Assembly: GCA_027056485.1 (NCBI GenBank)
Contig: JALUKQ010000023.1
Span: forward strand, 1,488-40,655
DNA: 39,168 bases
Direction of reading: 5' to 3'
Origin: Campylobacteraceae bacterium
GTDB taxonomy: Bacteria; Campylobacterota; Campylobacteria; Campylobacterales; Sulfurovaceae
Shown: piece after piece, positions 1-8,129 of the stretch
Position numbering within the stretch: the stretch's first letter is position 1
Layout of the letters: the number at the start of each line of letters is the position of its first letter
Notes under the pieces: generated by a model
Database searches by the model: none
What the model saw: the letters and a program-made list of their open reading frames with translations, nothing else
Told to the model about the DNA's origin: nothing
Position numbers and translations under genes: made by a program

Positions 1-755
1 GAAGCAGCATCTGATAAGATGTCTCCAAAAATATTTCCAGTTAAGATAACATCAAACTGTTTTGGATTTCTAATAAGTTGCATCGCAGCGTTGTCTACAT
101 ACATATGAGTCAACTCTACTTCTGGGTACTCTTTAGCTATTTCTATAACTGTTTCACGCCAAAATTGACTCACTTCAAGAACGTTTGCTTTGTCAACAGA
201 ACAGATACGCTTGTCACGTTTCATTGCTATCTCAAAAGCAACATGAGCGATTCTTTCAACCTCTTCACGTGTATAAACCATAGTGTTGTATGCTCTATCT
301 TCAAGAAGCTCTCTTGGTTGACCAAAATAGATACCACCTGTAAGCTCACGAACAACCATTATATCTACACCTCTAACCACATCAGGCTTTAATGTAGAGG
401 CATTAACCAACTCATCATAAACAATAGCAGGACGAAGGTTTGCAAAAGTTCCCATCTCTTTTCTTATGGCAAGTAGACCAGATTCTGGTCTTAGGTGACG
501 CTCCACATTGTCCCATTTTGGTCCACCAATGGCACCAAAAAGTACGGCATCACACTTCTTTACTCCTTGAATAGTCTCATCAGGAAGAGGAACACCAGTT
601 TCATCAATCGCAGCACCACCCATAAGTAATTCTGTATACTCTAGGTTAAAACCCATATTTGCAGATAAAGCATCTAAAACTTTAATTGCCTCATCAATAA
701 TCTCTGGACCAATCCCATCACCTTTGATGACACCAATTTTATAATTTCTTCCCAT
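1..755 (-). CDS. leuB: 3-isopropylmalate dehydrogenase, C-terminus cut off by the window edge
   Basis: Oxidatively decarboxylates 3-isopropylmalate to 2-oxoisocaproate in cytoplasmic leucine synthesis, using NAD+. Reading leftward from the ATG at 753-755 the protein begins [20 protein letters not shown], the family's nucleotide-binding start. It continues with [19 protein letters not shown] and SVDKANVLE, which are substrate and metal-site motifs, and the frame is still open at base 1 in the segment [10 protein letters not shown]. About 251 of the usual ~350 residues are present, so the 3' end lies outside the window. Its start is one base from the leuD stop codon, so the two are almost certainly co-transcribed and translationally coupled. 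Identification is by recognisable motifs along the whole visible length. Confidence 0.96.
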   Translation of the reverse strand, partial: MGRNYKIGVIKGDGIGPEIIDEAIKVLDALSANMGFNLEYTELLMGGAAIDETGVPLPDETIQGVKKCDAVLFGAIGGPKWDNVERHLRPESGLLAIRKEMGTFANLRPAIVYDELVNASTLKPDVVRGVDIMVVRELTGGIYFGQPRELLEDRAYNTMVYTREEVERIAHVAFEIAMKRDKRICSVDKANVLEVSQFWRETVIEIAKEYPEVELTHMYVDNAAMQLIRNPKQFDVILTGNIFGDILSDAA

Positions 756-756
756 A

Positions 757-1254
757 CTACGCCTTTTCTGCTATCTCTTTTTTGGCAAACTCTATCAGTC
801 CACCAGCATCGACCAACTCTTGCATAAACTCTGGAATTGGCATAAACTTATAGGTTTTTGCTTGTGAAATGTTTATCACTTCACCTTTTTCCATGTCTAC
901 TTTTACAGTATCACCTTCATTGATTTCAGCTGACTCTTCAAGTTCAAAGATTGGTAAACCCATATTAAAAGCATTTCTATAAAAAATTCTAGCAAATGTT
1001 GGAGCTATCACAGCAGCTACACCAGCAGCTTTAAGAGCTATAGGAGCATGTTCACGACTTGAACCACAACCAAAGTTTTCACCAGCAACAATAATGTCAC
1101 CTTCACTCATCTTTTTAACAAACTCAGGGTCTGCATCTTCCATAACATACTTAGCCAACTCACTTGGCTCACTTGTGTTTAAATATCTAGCAGCAATAAT
1201 TAAATCGGTGTCAATATGATCACCAAATTTCCAAACTTTACCTTGCAAAGTCAT
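757..1254 (-). CDS. leuD: 3-isopropylmalate dehydratase small subunit
   Basis: Small (swivel-domain) subunit of isopropylmalate isomerase, which pairs with LeuC to convert 2- to 3-isopropylmalate in leucine synthesis. The 165-residue length is normal for the family. [13 protein letters not shown] lies near residues 13-25 and the substrate-binding GCGSSREH at 62-69. No leuC is visible in the window. The start is uncertain: the only Shine-Dalgarno-like run, AAAGG, directly abuts the ATG at 1252-1254, while it sits at a good 6-nt spacing from a TTG two codons later (1246-1248). A TTG start would give MQGKVWKFG, close to what I recall of relatives. The stop is one base before the leuB start. Confidence 0.96.
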   Translation of the reverse strand: MTLQGKVWKFGDHIDTDLIIAARYLNTSEPSELAKYVMEDADPEFVKKMSEGDIIVAGENFGCGSSREHAPIALKAAGVAAVIAPTFARIFYRNAFNMGLPIFELEESAEINEGDTVKVDMEKGEVINISQAKTYKFMPIPEFMQELVDAGGLIEFAKKEIAEKA

Positions 1255-1354
1255 CCTTTAAATAGAAAAATCATAGACTTCTCTGTGAAATATTGTCGCG
1301 ATTATAGCCAAATGTGACTAAAATATAAATGTGACAAATCTTTCTATATAATTA

Positions 1355-2170
1355 TTAATATTTTTCTAATCTTGCATCTAGCTTTCTTATCTCACCGTTA
1401 TCATATATTTTTAACTTTTCTGCCTTAACACCACGTCCCTCTTCATCTAACTCAAAAATAACTATCTGAAAAATAGCTTGACAATTTTTAGGTATATCAA
1501 AATGCCCACCAACTCCTGTCAAGAAGCGATTCATCGGAATTTTTTTATCCATCCCTATAACACCATCACGACAGCCTGTAAGCCCAACATCAGAAACATA
1601 ACAACAACCATCAATAATAGCCAAATCATCCGTTCCTACATGGGTATGTGTACCAAAAACAGCAGAGACACGTTTTTTGAGTATCTGCATCATTGCCAAC
1701 TTCTCACTAGTTGCCTCGGCATGTATGTCAACAATAATATGTTTAATTCCCTCTTCTCTTAGCTCGTCGACTACCTCATCCATCATCACAAAAGGGTTGT
1801 CTACCATCGGCATAGTATAGTGTCCCATTACATTAAGAACAGCTACTTTATGGTTTAAAATATCTACTTTTATCAGCCCCTCTCCAGGGCTTTTTCTAGG
1901 GTAGTTAATGGGACGAATCAAAGGATAATCTTTATAGAGTAAAAAAACTTCCTTTTTATCCCAAGAGTGGTTTCCACCTGTCATTATATCGACACCATAA
2001 CCCAAAAGTTCATCACAATTCTTTTTGGTTAAACCAAAACCATGAGAAGCATTTTCATAGTTGGCTATAACCAAGTCAAGCCTATACTCTTTACGTAAGT
2101 CTTCTAAATGTTTACCTATTATATCTCGCCCAGGTTTACCTACTATGTCACCTATAAATGCTATTTTCAT
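1355..2170 (-). CDS. ymdB: YmdB-family metallophosphoesterase
   Basis: Member of the YmdB/TIGR00282 metallophosphatase family; the Bacillus member hydrolyses 2',3'-cyclic nucleotides and influences RNA turnover and biofilm formation. The 271-residue length fits. Metal-site motifs are visible in order: GDIVG (7-11), ANYENA (36-41), GGNHSWD (65-71), DIHAEATSEK, and GTHTHVGTDD. It has no signal peptide, so it is presumably cytoplasmic. Its ATG overlaps the stop of the upstream lipoprotein gene by 4 bp, which implies co-transcription from the 4.5-2.2 kb genes. A 100-bp gap separates it from leuD. The substrate in this organism is inferred from the family. Confidence 0.92.
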   Translation of the reverse strand: MKIAFIGDIVGKPGRDIIGKHLEDLRKEYRLDLVIANYENASHGFGLTKKNCDELLGYGVDIMTGGNHSWDKKEVFLLYKDYPLIRPINYPRKSPGEGLIKVDILNHKVAVLNVMGHYTMPMVDNPFVMMDEVVDELREEGIKHIIVDIHAEATSEKLAMMQILKKRVSAVFGTHTHVGTDDLAIIDGCCYVSDVGLTGCRDGVIGMDKKIPMNRFLTGVGGHFDIPKNCQAIFQIVIFELDEEGRGVKAEKLKIYDNGEIRKLDARLEKY

Positions 2171-2589
2171 TCTGCTCCTTTAGGCATTATCAAATCTTTT
2201 TTCAATCGTTCAAATCCCTCTTCTACATCATCTTCATCTACATTAGAATAGAGGTCAACATAGTAAGAGTACTGTAACTTCATACCTTTACGAAGCTCTA
2301 ACTTAACAAAACTTTTTGGGAATTTACCCATGTTTTTACTCATCATATTATTCGTACTGTTACAGACAATATCTTTTTTAGATGAGAGTGTTAAAGTCAA
2401 TGCACAACTATCATCAAAAGCATATAGCTTCTCTAAATTACCTAGCAACTCTTTGTCATCAGCCAGCGAATTGAGTTTCATACAACTTATAGGTCGTTTC
2501 AAATCAGAACTTATAGTAACGCTTGGCTTGGCTTTTTCTTCACAAGCAATAAAGAAGATTAAAGGAATGAGGTATAGATATTTTTTCAT
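2167..2589 (-). CDS. small predicted lipoprotein of unknown function
   Basis: A 140-residue protein starting MKKYLYLIPLIFFIACEEK: a short charged N-terminus, a hydrophobic stretch and a lipobox ending at Cys16, so it is predicted to be lipidated and anchored to a membrane after export. The rest is soluble and mixed in charge, with two further cysteines (CMKL, CALTL) plus one in DIVCNS. I recognise no domain. The gene starts 7 bp after the Toprim-like gene ends and overlaps ymdB by 4 bp. Whether it belongs functionally with either is unknown; the chaining may simply be operon packing. Confidence 0.8.
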   Translation of the reverse strand: MKKYLYLIPLIFFIACEEKAKPSVTISSDLKRPISCMKLNSLADDKELLGNLEKLYAFDDSCALTLTLSSKKDIVCNSTNNMMSKNMGKFPKSFVKLELRKGMKLQYSYYVDLYSNVDEDDVEEGFERLKKDLIMPKGAE

Positions 2590-2595
2590 TTTAAG

Positions 2596-3288
2596 TTATT
2601 GTTTGCACATATAATTTTGAATTATTTGATTAACTTTAATAAGCTTAGAATCATTTAAAGTATCTAAACTTTTTTGTTCTAAATTAGTTACAATACCTTT
2701 ACCTGTTCGGAAATTTTTAAAACATTCTAAAAAAGATAATCCATCTTTATATTCAGAACAATTCTCTTTTTCTTTGAGTAACTTATTCATCTCCACTCTA
2801 CAAATTCCACATGAGCAAAAATCAATTAAGGTACTTTCAAAACATGGAGTAGATACTAATAGTGTATTTGTAATTTCTAAACTTTCAAACTTTGTACTAA
2901 AATAGTTTTCAACTTCATTATTTTCATCTTTATCCCCATCAAAAAGGACAATAACCGAATCAAAAAACTCTATATCTCGATTGTAGAGTTCAAAAGCACT
3001 TATAGCAGGAAAAGGAACTTTACTCTCTTTATGACTTCCTCCCTCGAAAGTACATCCTTTTTTAGTTTTTGTTACAACATTTATATTTTTAGATAGCTTT
3101 TTCCCCCATGCTACACGAATAAATGTTTCACTTAATTCATAACAGCCATTCTTATAACCAAACAGTTGAAAAACTTTCACAATATATTCAAGCTCTAATG
3201 TCCCTTCTACTATACATAAAACTTTTTTTTGAGTTTCACTATGCTCCTTAGGTCGATTTGGTTTTAAATCATTTAATTTATCTAACAC
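2596..3288 (-). CDS. Toprim/DUF4435-like protein, partner of the upstream ATPase
   Basis: 230 residues. Residues 23-31 read VLCIVEGTL, with an acidic Glu28 after two hydrophobic strands, and residues 112-119 read SVIVLFDGD with a D-x-D at 117/119. Glu plus DxD on predicted beta-strands is the metal-binding layout of Toprim folds, as in OLD nucleases, RloB-like proteins and PARIS AriB. A cysteine-rich patch (FCSCGIC, with a nearby CFES) is unusual and might bind metal. Translation starts at a GTG (3286-3288) that shares one base with the TAG of the ATPase gene, so translational coupling is likely. The assignment to the Toprim group is by motif only; the exact family cannot be fixed by eye. Confidence 0.6.
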   Translation of the reverse strand: MLDKLNDLKPNRPKEHSETQKKVLCIVEGTLELEYIVKVFQLFGYKNGCYELSETFIRVAWGKKLSKNINVVTKTKKGCTFEGGSHKESKVPFPAISAFELYNRDIEFFDSVIVLFDGDKDENNEVENYFSTKFESLEITNTLLVSTPCFESTLIDFCSCGICRVEMNKLLKEKENCSEYKDGLSFLECFKNFRTGKGIVTNLEQKSLDTLNDSKLIKVNQIIQNYMCKQ

Positions 3289-4508
3289 TACAATATCTTT
3301 GTAATCAAATCTTTTATGTTTGGTATTCCACCCAATTCACCATTTTCATAGTGTGTTAAAAGATTTTCGTAGCCTTTAATATTGGGGTTATTTTTTATAG
3401 GCTCAATTTTAGTTTCATGTTCATGGTTTTTCTCTATCAAAAATATCTCATCATTTTGAAGGAACTGCATGTTATAAATATTATGAGTAGAATATATAAT
3501 TTGTATATCATTCTCTATTAATAGATTAATAATAACTGGTACTAACATGGGATGTAGTATAGAGTCTAATTCATCCAGAATTAAAACTGAACTAGATAGT
3601 TTTGCTTTAAAAATATCTAATAATACTTTCATCAACATCTGTGTACCATCAGACTCTAAACTTATTTCCAAGGGTTCTTTTAAATCTATATCATGAAAAA
3701 CATCTATACCTAAAAACTCTTTCTCTTTTGTATCATACTCTTTATATTTTGCTTCTATTTTTACAATATCTAAATTAAGAGCATTAAAAAAAGACAAATA
3801 GAATTTTTCTAAGTCAGAACTCCATTCAAATTCACTTAACCATACACCTATATTTTCATATCTATAATCAGACATACCTAAATCAGTATAAAAGGTTTCT
3901 ATATTTGAAGCAACAACTGTATTTAGAAAAAACTCTTGAATTCTATTCAAAATTTTCCCATCTTCAAACTTATATACCTCTTCAATTAAAGACTTTGTAT
4001 TTTGAAGATTATCAAAAATAGCTTTTTTAACATTACTATCAATATTTTTTACTACTTGATTTTTTCTATCAATTAAAAGTTCTTTTTCACTTCTTTCTAA
4101 TTTAAAGAGTTTTTCATTTTCAATTCCAATATTTTCAAATTTATTTGACTCAAATTCAATCTCATATAAAAACTCTTGAAATTCATTATCTATATCTACA
4201 ACAAAAGTAATAGCTATATCACTGTTGACTTCTAAATTAGCAAATTTATTTTTAAATGATTTAAAAAATTGTTTATCATTTTGATTAACAATGACACTAG
4301 ATACGCTTGTTATTGCCTTCAAAACCGTAGTCTTTCCTGAAGCATTAGCTCCATAAAGAGAAATAATCTTATTATAATACTCCCCTTTAAACTCAAACAA
4401 TCTTTCAGGATTGTTCTCAATATTATAAGGTGTTGCTTTAAAGTCAAGAATCACCTCATCTTTAATTGAAAAAAAGTTTTTAATGCGTAAGCTTGTAATA
4501 AATGCCAT
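3288..4508 (-). CDS. AAA_15/AAA_21-type ATPase of an ATPase/Toprim gene pair
   Basis: A 406-residue SMC/ABC-like ATPase of the kind that accompanies Toprim nucleases. The N-terminus, MAFITSLRIKNFFSIKDEV, is typical of RecF/AAA_15 proteins. The P-loop GANASGKT is at 53-60, an ESDGTQ segment (285-290) stands where the ABC signature lies, Walker B LILDELD is at 309-315, and a switch histidine follows in YSTHN. The middle (about 65-280) is the variable lobed insertion. No membrane segment is present. It lies first in a leftward operon, with the Toprim-like gene overlapping by one base. Families with this architecture include PARIS AriA and RloA; membership in either is inference. The 205 bp upstream carry only a gene relic. 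Confidence 0.8.
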   Translation of the reverse strand: MAFITSLRIKNFFSIKDEVILDFKATPYNIENNPERLFEFKGEYYNKIISLYGANASGKTTVLKAITSVSSVIVNQNDKQFFKSFKNKFANLEVNSDIAITFVVDIDNEFQEFLYEIEFESNKFENIGIENEKLFKLERSEKELLIDRKNQVVKNIDSNVKKAIFDNLQNTKSLIEEVYKFEDGKILNRIQEFFLNTVVASNIETFYTDLGMSDYRYENIGVWLSEFEWSSDLEKFYLSFFNALNLDIVKIEAKYKEYDTKEKEFLGIDVFHDIDLKEPLEISLESDGTQMLMKVLLDIFKAKLSSSVLILDELDSILHPMLVPVIINLLIENDIQIIYSTHNIYNMQFLQNDEIFLIEKNHEHETKIEPIKNNPNIKGYENLLTHYENGELGGIPNIKDLITKIL

Positions 4509-4578
4509 GGTTATTTCTCTTTTATTTTAGTAACTGTTATTATAACACTTTTTAATTAAGTTGTTGAATAGCTATATG

Positions 4579-4670
4579 CTAAACAGCACAATCCACACAA
4601 CGAACACTCTCAGGACGCACCAACATTCATCCTACAGCTATGGACTCTTCACAAACTATACAAATACCAA
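4579..4670 (-). pseudogene. displaced relic of the 3' end of the DksA/TraR-type gene
   Basis: Bases 4583-4670 match 9438-9525 with 6 mismatches in 88 and a constant offset of 4855. Read leftward the relic encodes GICIVCEESIAVG, then a TGA (4627-4629), then MLVRPESVRCVDCAV and a TAG stop (4579-4581). The intact gene has CGA (Arg) where the relic has TGA, so the relic cannot make the full zinc finger, and it lacks all sequence upstream of the finger. It marks the left boundary of the 4.86-kb island. Confidence 0.88.
4583..4670. repeat. left copy of the 88-bp island-flanking direct repeat
   Basis: Partner of 9438-9525. It lies outside any intact gene, next to the start of the ATPase/Toprim pair. 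Confidence 0.88.
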
Positions 4671-4713
4671 AAGGTAAAGGGTAAAGGGGTCAGGTGAACG
4701 TAATCGTATAACA

Positions 4714-5184
4714 TTACGCTAAAATCAACCCCAAAAGCTTAGAACTCACACGAAAATCCGAACCATTCAGTTTGTCAATAATAGCTAAAACCTCTTCTCT
4801 GCTCAATCTATTTTCCACATGCAAAAACCGTAAAATCCCCACCAAACCAATAATCTCAACTCTTTGCTTCTGAGCAAATCTTCGACCTTTTCGTTCATCT
4901 ATAATAAGAGGTAGTTTTTTTTCAATGGCTAAGGTAATGGAAGCAGACTCTCCACCATCTAAAATGTAGTTTATCTCTCTAAAAAGAGAACTGTCTTCAT
5001 AAGACTCTATAGAGATAAACCCATCATTTATTTCGTGGTCAAGATAGTTTTTAGCACTTGGTTTTTGAGAGACTTCATCGTAAACCTCATGGGGGATAAG
5101 GATGGAGTCTATAAAAAGTTTTAAAACACGAAACTCATCAATATTGATGAGCGTAATTAAAATAGTTGCATCAGAGATTATCAT
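4714..5184 (-). CDS. PIN-like (DUF3368-type) toxin of a toxin-antitoxin pair
   Basis: 156 residues with the scattered acidic residues of a PIN-domain ribonuclease: SDATILITLI at 4-13, VYDEV near 37-41, GGESASITLA near 77-86 and LIIDERKGRR near 92-101. This order (Asp near the N-terminus, Glu, Glu in GGE, Asp in IDERKG) is that of the DUF3368 branch of VapC-like toxins, which are expected to cleave RNA when released from the antitoxin. The C-terminus (KLNGSDFRVSSKLLGLIL) matches the same segment of the second toxin at 21.5 kb. It follows the antitoxin by 2 bp. Toxicity is inferred from family and context. Confidence 0.85.
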   Translation of the reverse strand: MIISDATILITLINIDEFRVLKLFIDSILIPHEVYDEVSQKPSAKNYLDHEINDGFISIESYEDSSLFREINYILDGGESASITLAIEKKLPLIIDERKGRRFAQKQRVEIIGLVGILRFLHVENRLSREEVLAIIDKLNGSDFRVSSKLLGLILA

Positions 5185-5186
5185 TT

Positions 5187-5522
5187 TTATTTGGCGTATT
5201 TTTTAGCAACATCAAGTTGAGCATTTAGCTCATTTTCATCATAATCTAACCAATCAATGCATAGACGATTAACTAAGCTCATAGCCTCTTGCTTGGAGAT
5301 TTCAAGAAACTCTGCCATTTTTCCCAAAGAGATAAGACCATTTTTGTACTGCTCGATGGCAACAAGGTTTTTGATACCAACTGAAAGAGTATCATTATTT
5401 AAAGGAAGTGTAATGCCAATAGGTCGGCTATGTTTAGTAATAAATACAGACTCATTGTTCTCTAAATATTTGGTCATATTTGAGGGATTGTTTTTTAAAT
5501 CTCTTATGGCTACAGTTTGCAT
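5187..5522 (-). CDS. antitoxin with Phd-like N-terminus and UPF0175-like helix-turn-helix C-terminus
   Basis: 111 residues. The first ~45, MQTVAIRDLKNNPSNMTKYL followed by VFITKHSRPIGITLPL, match the DNA-binding fold of Phd/YefM antitoxins. The second half, IEQYKNGLISLGKMAEFL followed by EISKQEAMSL, matches UPF0175 proteins, which usually stand alone. The composite is seen in both pairs of this window. A good ribosome site, AAGGAG, lies 6 nt before the ATG. The candidate autoregulatory operator is the inverted repeat CTACA-TAT-TGTAG at 5544-5556. The IS element sits just upstream, with its left terminal repeat 73 bp from this start, and could affect transcription. Confidence 0.82.
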   Translation of the reverse strand: MQTVAIRDLKNNPSNMTKYLENNESVFITKHSRPIGITLPLNNDTLSVGIKNLVAIEQYKNGLISLGKMAEFLEISKQEAMSLVNRLCIDWLDYDENELNAQLDVAKKYAK

Positions 5523-5543
5523 GGCAACTCCTTATAAAAAATA

Positions 5544-5556
5544 CTACATATTGTAG
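5544..5556. promoter_or_regulatory. candidate operator of the first toxin-antitoxin pair
   Basis: Inverted repeat CTACA-TAT-TGTAG, 22 bp upstream of the antitoxin ATG and within the promoter zone (a leftward -10-like ATAATT lies just beyond). Phd-type antitoxins usually bind such short palindromes to repress their own operon. The role is inferred from position. Confidence 0.4.
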
Positions 5557-5585
5557 GTAAATTATAACACTATATTCTTAACCTT

Positions 5586-5594
5586 ATACCCTAC
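5586..5594. repeat. left 9-bp target-site duplication of the IS
   Basis: ataccctac, identical to 6752-6760 and directly abutting the 19-bp terminal repeat. Confidence 0.88.
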
Positions 5595-5613
5595 CACGGT
5601 AAATCAAAACTAA
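5595..5613 (+). repeat. left terminal inverted repeat of the IS
   Basis: 19 bp, perfect inverted match to 6733-6751. The transposase ATG lies 32 bp inside. Confidence 0.9.
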
Positions 5614-5645
5614 TAAATAATGAAGTATAATACATCTAAAAAGCT

Positions 5646-6736
5646 ATGAAAACATTATTAGAAAGATTCAAAGAGTTACCAGATTATAGGAAATGTAAAC
5701 AGATAAAGTTTAATGTAGGCGAAGTGATGTATATGTCATTTTTAGCAATATTAGCAGGAGCAAACGGCTACATGGATATGGAGCTATGGATAAAATCAAA
5801 AAAAGAAGAACTAACAAGATTGTTAGGACATAGGTTTATAGCACCAGCAGATAATACAATACGGAATGTTTATCTAAATATGAATTTAGAAGCACTCAAT
5901 AAGATGTTTGAAGATTGGTCACATGAGATAGCGAGAAGAGAAGGCTTATCTAATCTAAATATTGTATCATCAGATGGAAAGACAATGCGAGGTTCAAAAA
6001 ACAAGATAAGAAATGAGAAAGCAAGACATATTGTTTCTCTATTTTTATCAAAAGAGAAGATTACACTAGCACAAACAAAAGTAGATGAAAAAAGCAATGA
6101 GATACCAGCACTTTTAGAACTATTAGACTCCTTAAAGTTAGATAACTGCGTAATTACGGTAGATGCGATGCATACTCAAAAAAAACTCTAAGAAAAATAA
6201 GAGCCAATGGACATAGTTTTGTAGCACAAGTTAAAGATAATCAAAAAGGTTTAGCTAATTGGATTAAATTCAATATGACTATCTCTCAACCTATTGATAG
6301 TTACTCAACTTATGATACAAATGACCATGGAAGATATGAAGAACGCACTATTGAAATCTTTGATGATTTGCATATGATTGCTAGAGATTGGACAATGGTT
6401 CGACGACTTATCAAAGTTACTGCTAAAGTTGTTCGCTATGGAAATGTTAGTGAAGAAACAAGATATTATATCTCAAATTTAACTGTCACTGCTAAAGATT
6501 TTTTGCATATTATTCGTTCTCATTGGGCTATTGAAAATAGCCTTCACTATGTTAAAGATGTAGCTTTTTTAGAAGATTGTAACCGTATGAGAACTAAACA
6601 AATCCCTGTTGTTACTTCTCTACTTAGAAGTATGGCTATTAATCTTCTAAATTTCAATAAAATTACTAATATTACCCAAGCTCGTAAATTATTTGCTTGG
6701 GGGATTGATAATCTATTTTCTTTAAAAGGTATTTAG
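5646..6736 (+). pseudogene. ISAs1-family DDE transposase in two frames (frameshift at an A8 run)
   Basis: The first part (5646-6191, 181 residues) starts MKTLLERFKELPDYRKCKQI, the DDE-associated N-terminal domain, and carries the first two catalytic aspartates in SSDGKTMRGS and TVDAMHTQKK. It stops at TAA 6189-6191. Stepping back one base in the eight-A run (6178-6185) reads straight on as TLRKIRANGHSFVAQVKDNQ through the ATG at 6275 to HWAIENSLHYVKDVAF, which holds the catalytic Glu, and ends at 6736. Joined, the protein has about 363 residues, a normal ISAs1 length with all catalytic residues. The break could be an inactivating indel (one A lost from nine) or productive -1 slippage on the A run. 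Confidence 0.9.
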
Positions 6737-6751
6737 TTTTGATTTACCGTG
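6733..6751 (-). repeat. right terminal inverted repeat of the IS
   Basis: 19 bp, perfect inverted match to 5595-5613. The transposase stop codon (TAG at 6734-6736) lies within it. Confidence 0.9.
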
Positions 6752-6760
6752 ATACCCTAC
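6752..6760. repeat. right 9-bp target-site duplication of the IS
   Basis: ataccctac, identical to 5586-5594. It includes the complement of the TAG stop codon of the leftward AAA/DUF4143 ATPase gene. Confidence 0.88.
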
Positions 6761-7968
6761 AACAAAAAAGCCAAAGGAACAGCAAAAAGTTTTTCTCCAA
6801 AACCAACTATATTTTCACCAGAATAAAAGACAATTCCTAGTATATTTTTAGAACTTCGCTCTTGAAAATCTATAATATGTTTAAAATCCTCTTTTTTAAC
6901 ACTCTTAGCAGACTTTACCTCTATGGCTAAAATATTTTCACCTTTTTTGACAATAAAATCTATCTCTTTTTTGTCTTGTGTACGGTAGTAAAAAAATTCT
7001 ATTACATTTTCAGAGTAGTTAATGTGTTTTAACAACTCTGCAAAGACAAATGTTTCATAAACATCACCTTTGTAACGAGAACTCCCCAACTCCTCAACAG
7101 AAGAGATATTTAAAATATGACTTGAAATTCCAGAGTCTGTCAGGTAAACCTTTGGTGACTTAATAAAAGTTTTTCCAATATTCTCATAGTAAGGTTTCAG
7201 AAGATAAATCTGATAAACCTTTTCTAACAAAGAGAGGTAGTTCTCTACTGTAAGGCTATTTAGCTTTGAATCTTTTGCAATGTTTGACTTGTTTAAAATA
7301 TTGGCAGACCTTGGGGCTAAAATATTGAAAAACCGTATAAAGTTATCTATATCTCGTAACTCACCAATGGAGCGAATATCTCTCTCAATATAGGTACTAA
7401 TGTAAGAGTTGAACCACATAAAACGGTCTTTTGCTCTTGACATCATAAAGGCTAAGGGGTAAGAACCCTTTAAGACAAACTGAGGAACTTTATCTACCAT
7501 CTTTTTGTCATAGTTTAGAGAGTTTGTAGGCATAGTAAAAAGCATATCAATTACATTTGAAGTTGCATCTTTGTTTTTCTCTTTAGCAGTAAAAGGGTAC
7601 ATCGTTAACTCAATCAAACGACCTGCTAATGACTCTTCTGATTTTTGCAAGTTTAAAACATTGGCTGAACCAGTTAAGAGAAAGTCTCCATTGGTTCGCT
7701 TTTTATCAACATAGAGTTTAATAGGGGTTAAGAGTTGAGGTGTTTTTTGAATCTCATCAATGGTTACAGGTTTTACCACTCTCTCAACATAGCCTTGTGG
7801 GTCATTTATAGCAGAGTCTAGTTGTGTAATGTCATCCATTACAATATACTCTCTTTTAAGTTGCATGACCGAAGTACTCTTACCAATTTGTCTTGCCCCT
7901 GCAATAAGTACTACAGGAGAGATTTTTAGTGCATCTTTAATTAATCTATCTATTGTTCTTTTTAGCAT
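6757..7968 (-). CDS. AAA_14/DUF4143-type ATPase
   Basis: 403 residues in the common bacterial ATPase family that joins an AAA_14 module to a C-terminal DUF4143 nuclease-like domain. The P-loop GARQIGKST is at 24-32, the Walker B-like VTIDEIQKT near 68-76, and the sensor LLTGSANVL near 96-104, followed by SLAGRLIEL. The C-terminal part has YETFVFAEL, FYYRTQDKKEIDFI and ILAIEVKSAKS, an E-x-D...E-x-K pattern as in restriction-endonuclease-fold domains. Cellular roles of this family are largely unknown. The ribosome site is AGAGATGAA before the ATG. It is the first of two such genes, 161 bp apart, and the IS has inserted exactly at its stop codon. Confidence 0.88.
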   Translation of the reverse strand: MLKRTIDRLIKDALKISPVVLIAGARQIGKSTSVMQLKREYIVMDDITQLDSAINDPQGYVERVVKPVTIDEIQKTPQLLTPIKLYVDKKRTNGDFLLTGSANVLNLQKSEESLAGRLIELTMYPFTAKEKNKDATSNVIDMLFTMPTNSLNYDKKMVDKVPQFVLKGSYPLAFMMSRAKDRFMWFNSYISTYIERDIRSIGELRDIDNFIRFFNILAPRSANILNKSNIAKDSKLNSLTVENYLSLLEKVYQIYLLKPYYENIGKTFIKSPKVYLTDSGISSHILNISSVEELGSSRYKGDVYETFVFAELLKHINYSENVIEFFYYRTQDKKEIDFIVKKGENILAIEVKSAKSVKKEDFKHIIDFQERSSKNILGIVFYSGENIVGFGEKLFAVPLAFLL

Positions 7969-7995
7969 TTCATCTCTTTAGTATATAAATATTTC

Positions 7996-8007
7996 ATAGT
8001 ATACTAT
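7996..8007. promoter_or_regulatory. perfect 12-bp palindrome upstream of the ATPase gene
   Basis: atagtatactat is its own reverse complement and lies 28-39 bp before the leftward ATG at 7968, where a promoter would be expected. It could be an operator or simply an AT-rich -10 region; no regulator can be named. Confidence 0.3.
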
Positions 8008-8129
8008 ATAAATTACAAATAGTAAAGCATGTATTTATTATCAATGCTTAGAACTTAAATATCTCCACAAGTCTATTGGGGTATGGCAACTTCTTATAAA
8101 TAGTTTATTGAACTTTAAACTTTTTTACT

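Larger units (their letters stand above)
5595..6751 (+). mobile_element. ISAs1-family insertion sequence, 1157 bp, complete ends
   Basis: The ends are a perfect 19-bp inverted repeat, cacggtaaatcaaaactaa, at 5595-5613 and, inverted, at 6733-6751. They are flanked outside by an exact 9-bp direct repeat, ataccctac, at 5586-5594 and 6752-6760. ISAs1 elements make 8-10 bp target duplications, which agrees. The internal gene is an ISAs1-type DDE transposase with a 1-nt frame break. The right target copy contains the stop codon of the neighbouring ATPase gene (6757-6759), so the insertion left that gene intact. Perfect ends and target repeats suggest a fairly recent insertion. Confidence 0.93.

Noticed and set aside
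1261-1354. Direct repeat aaatgtgac near leuD as a regulator site
   Set aside because: Two 9-bp copies in AT-rich DNA with no symmetry or known match; likely chance.
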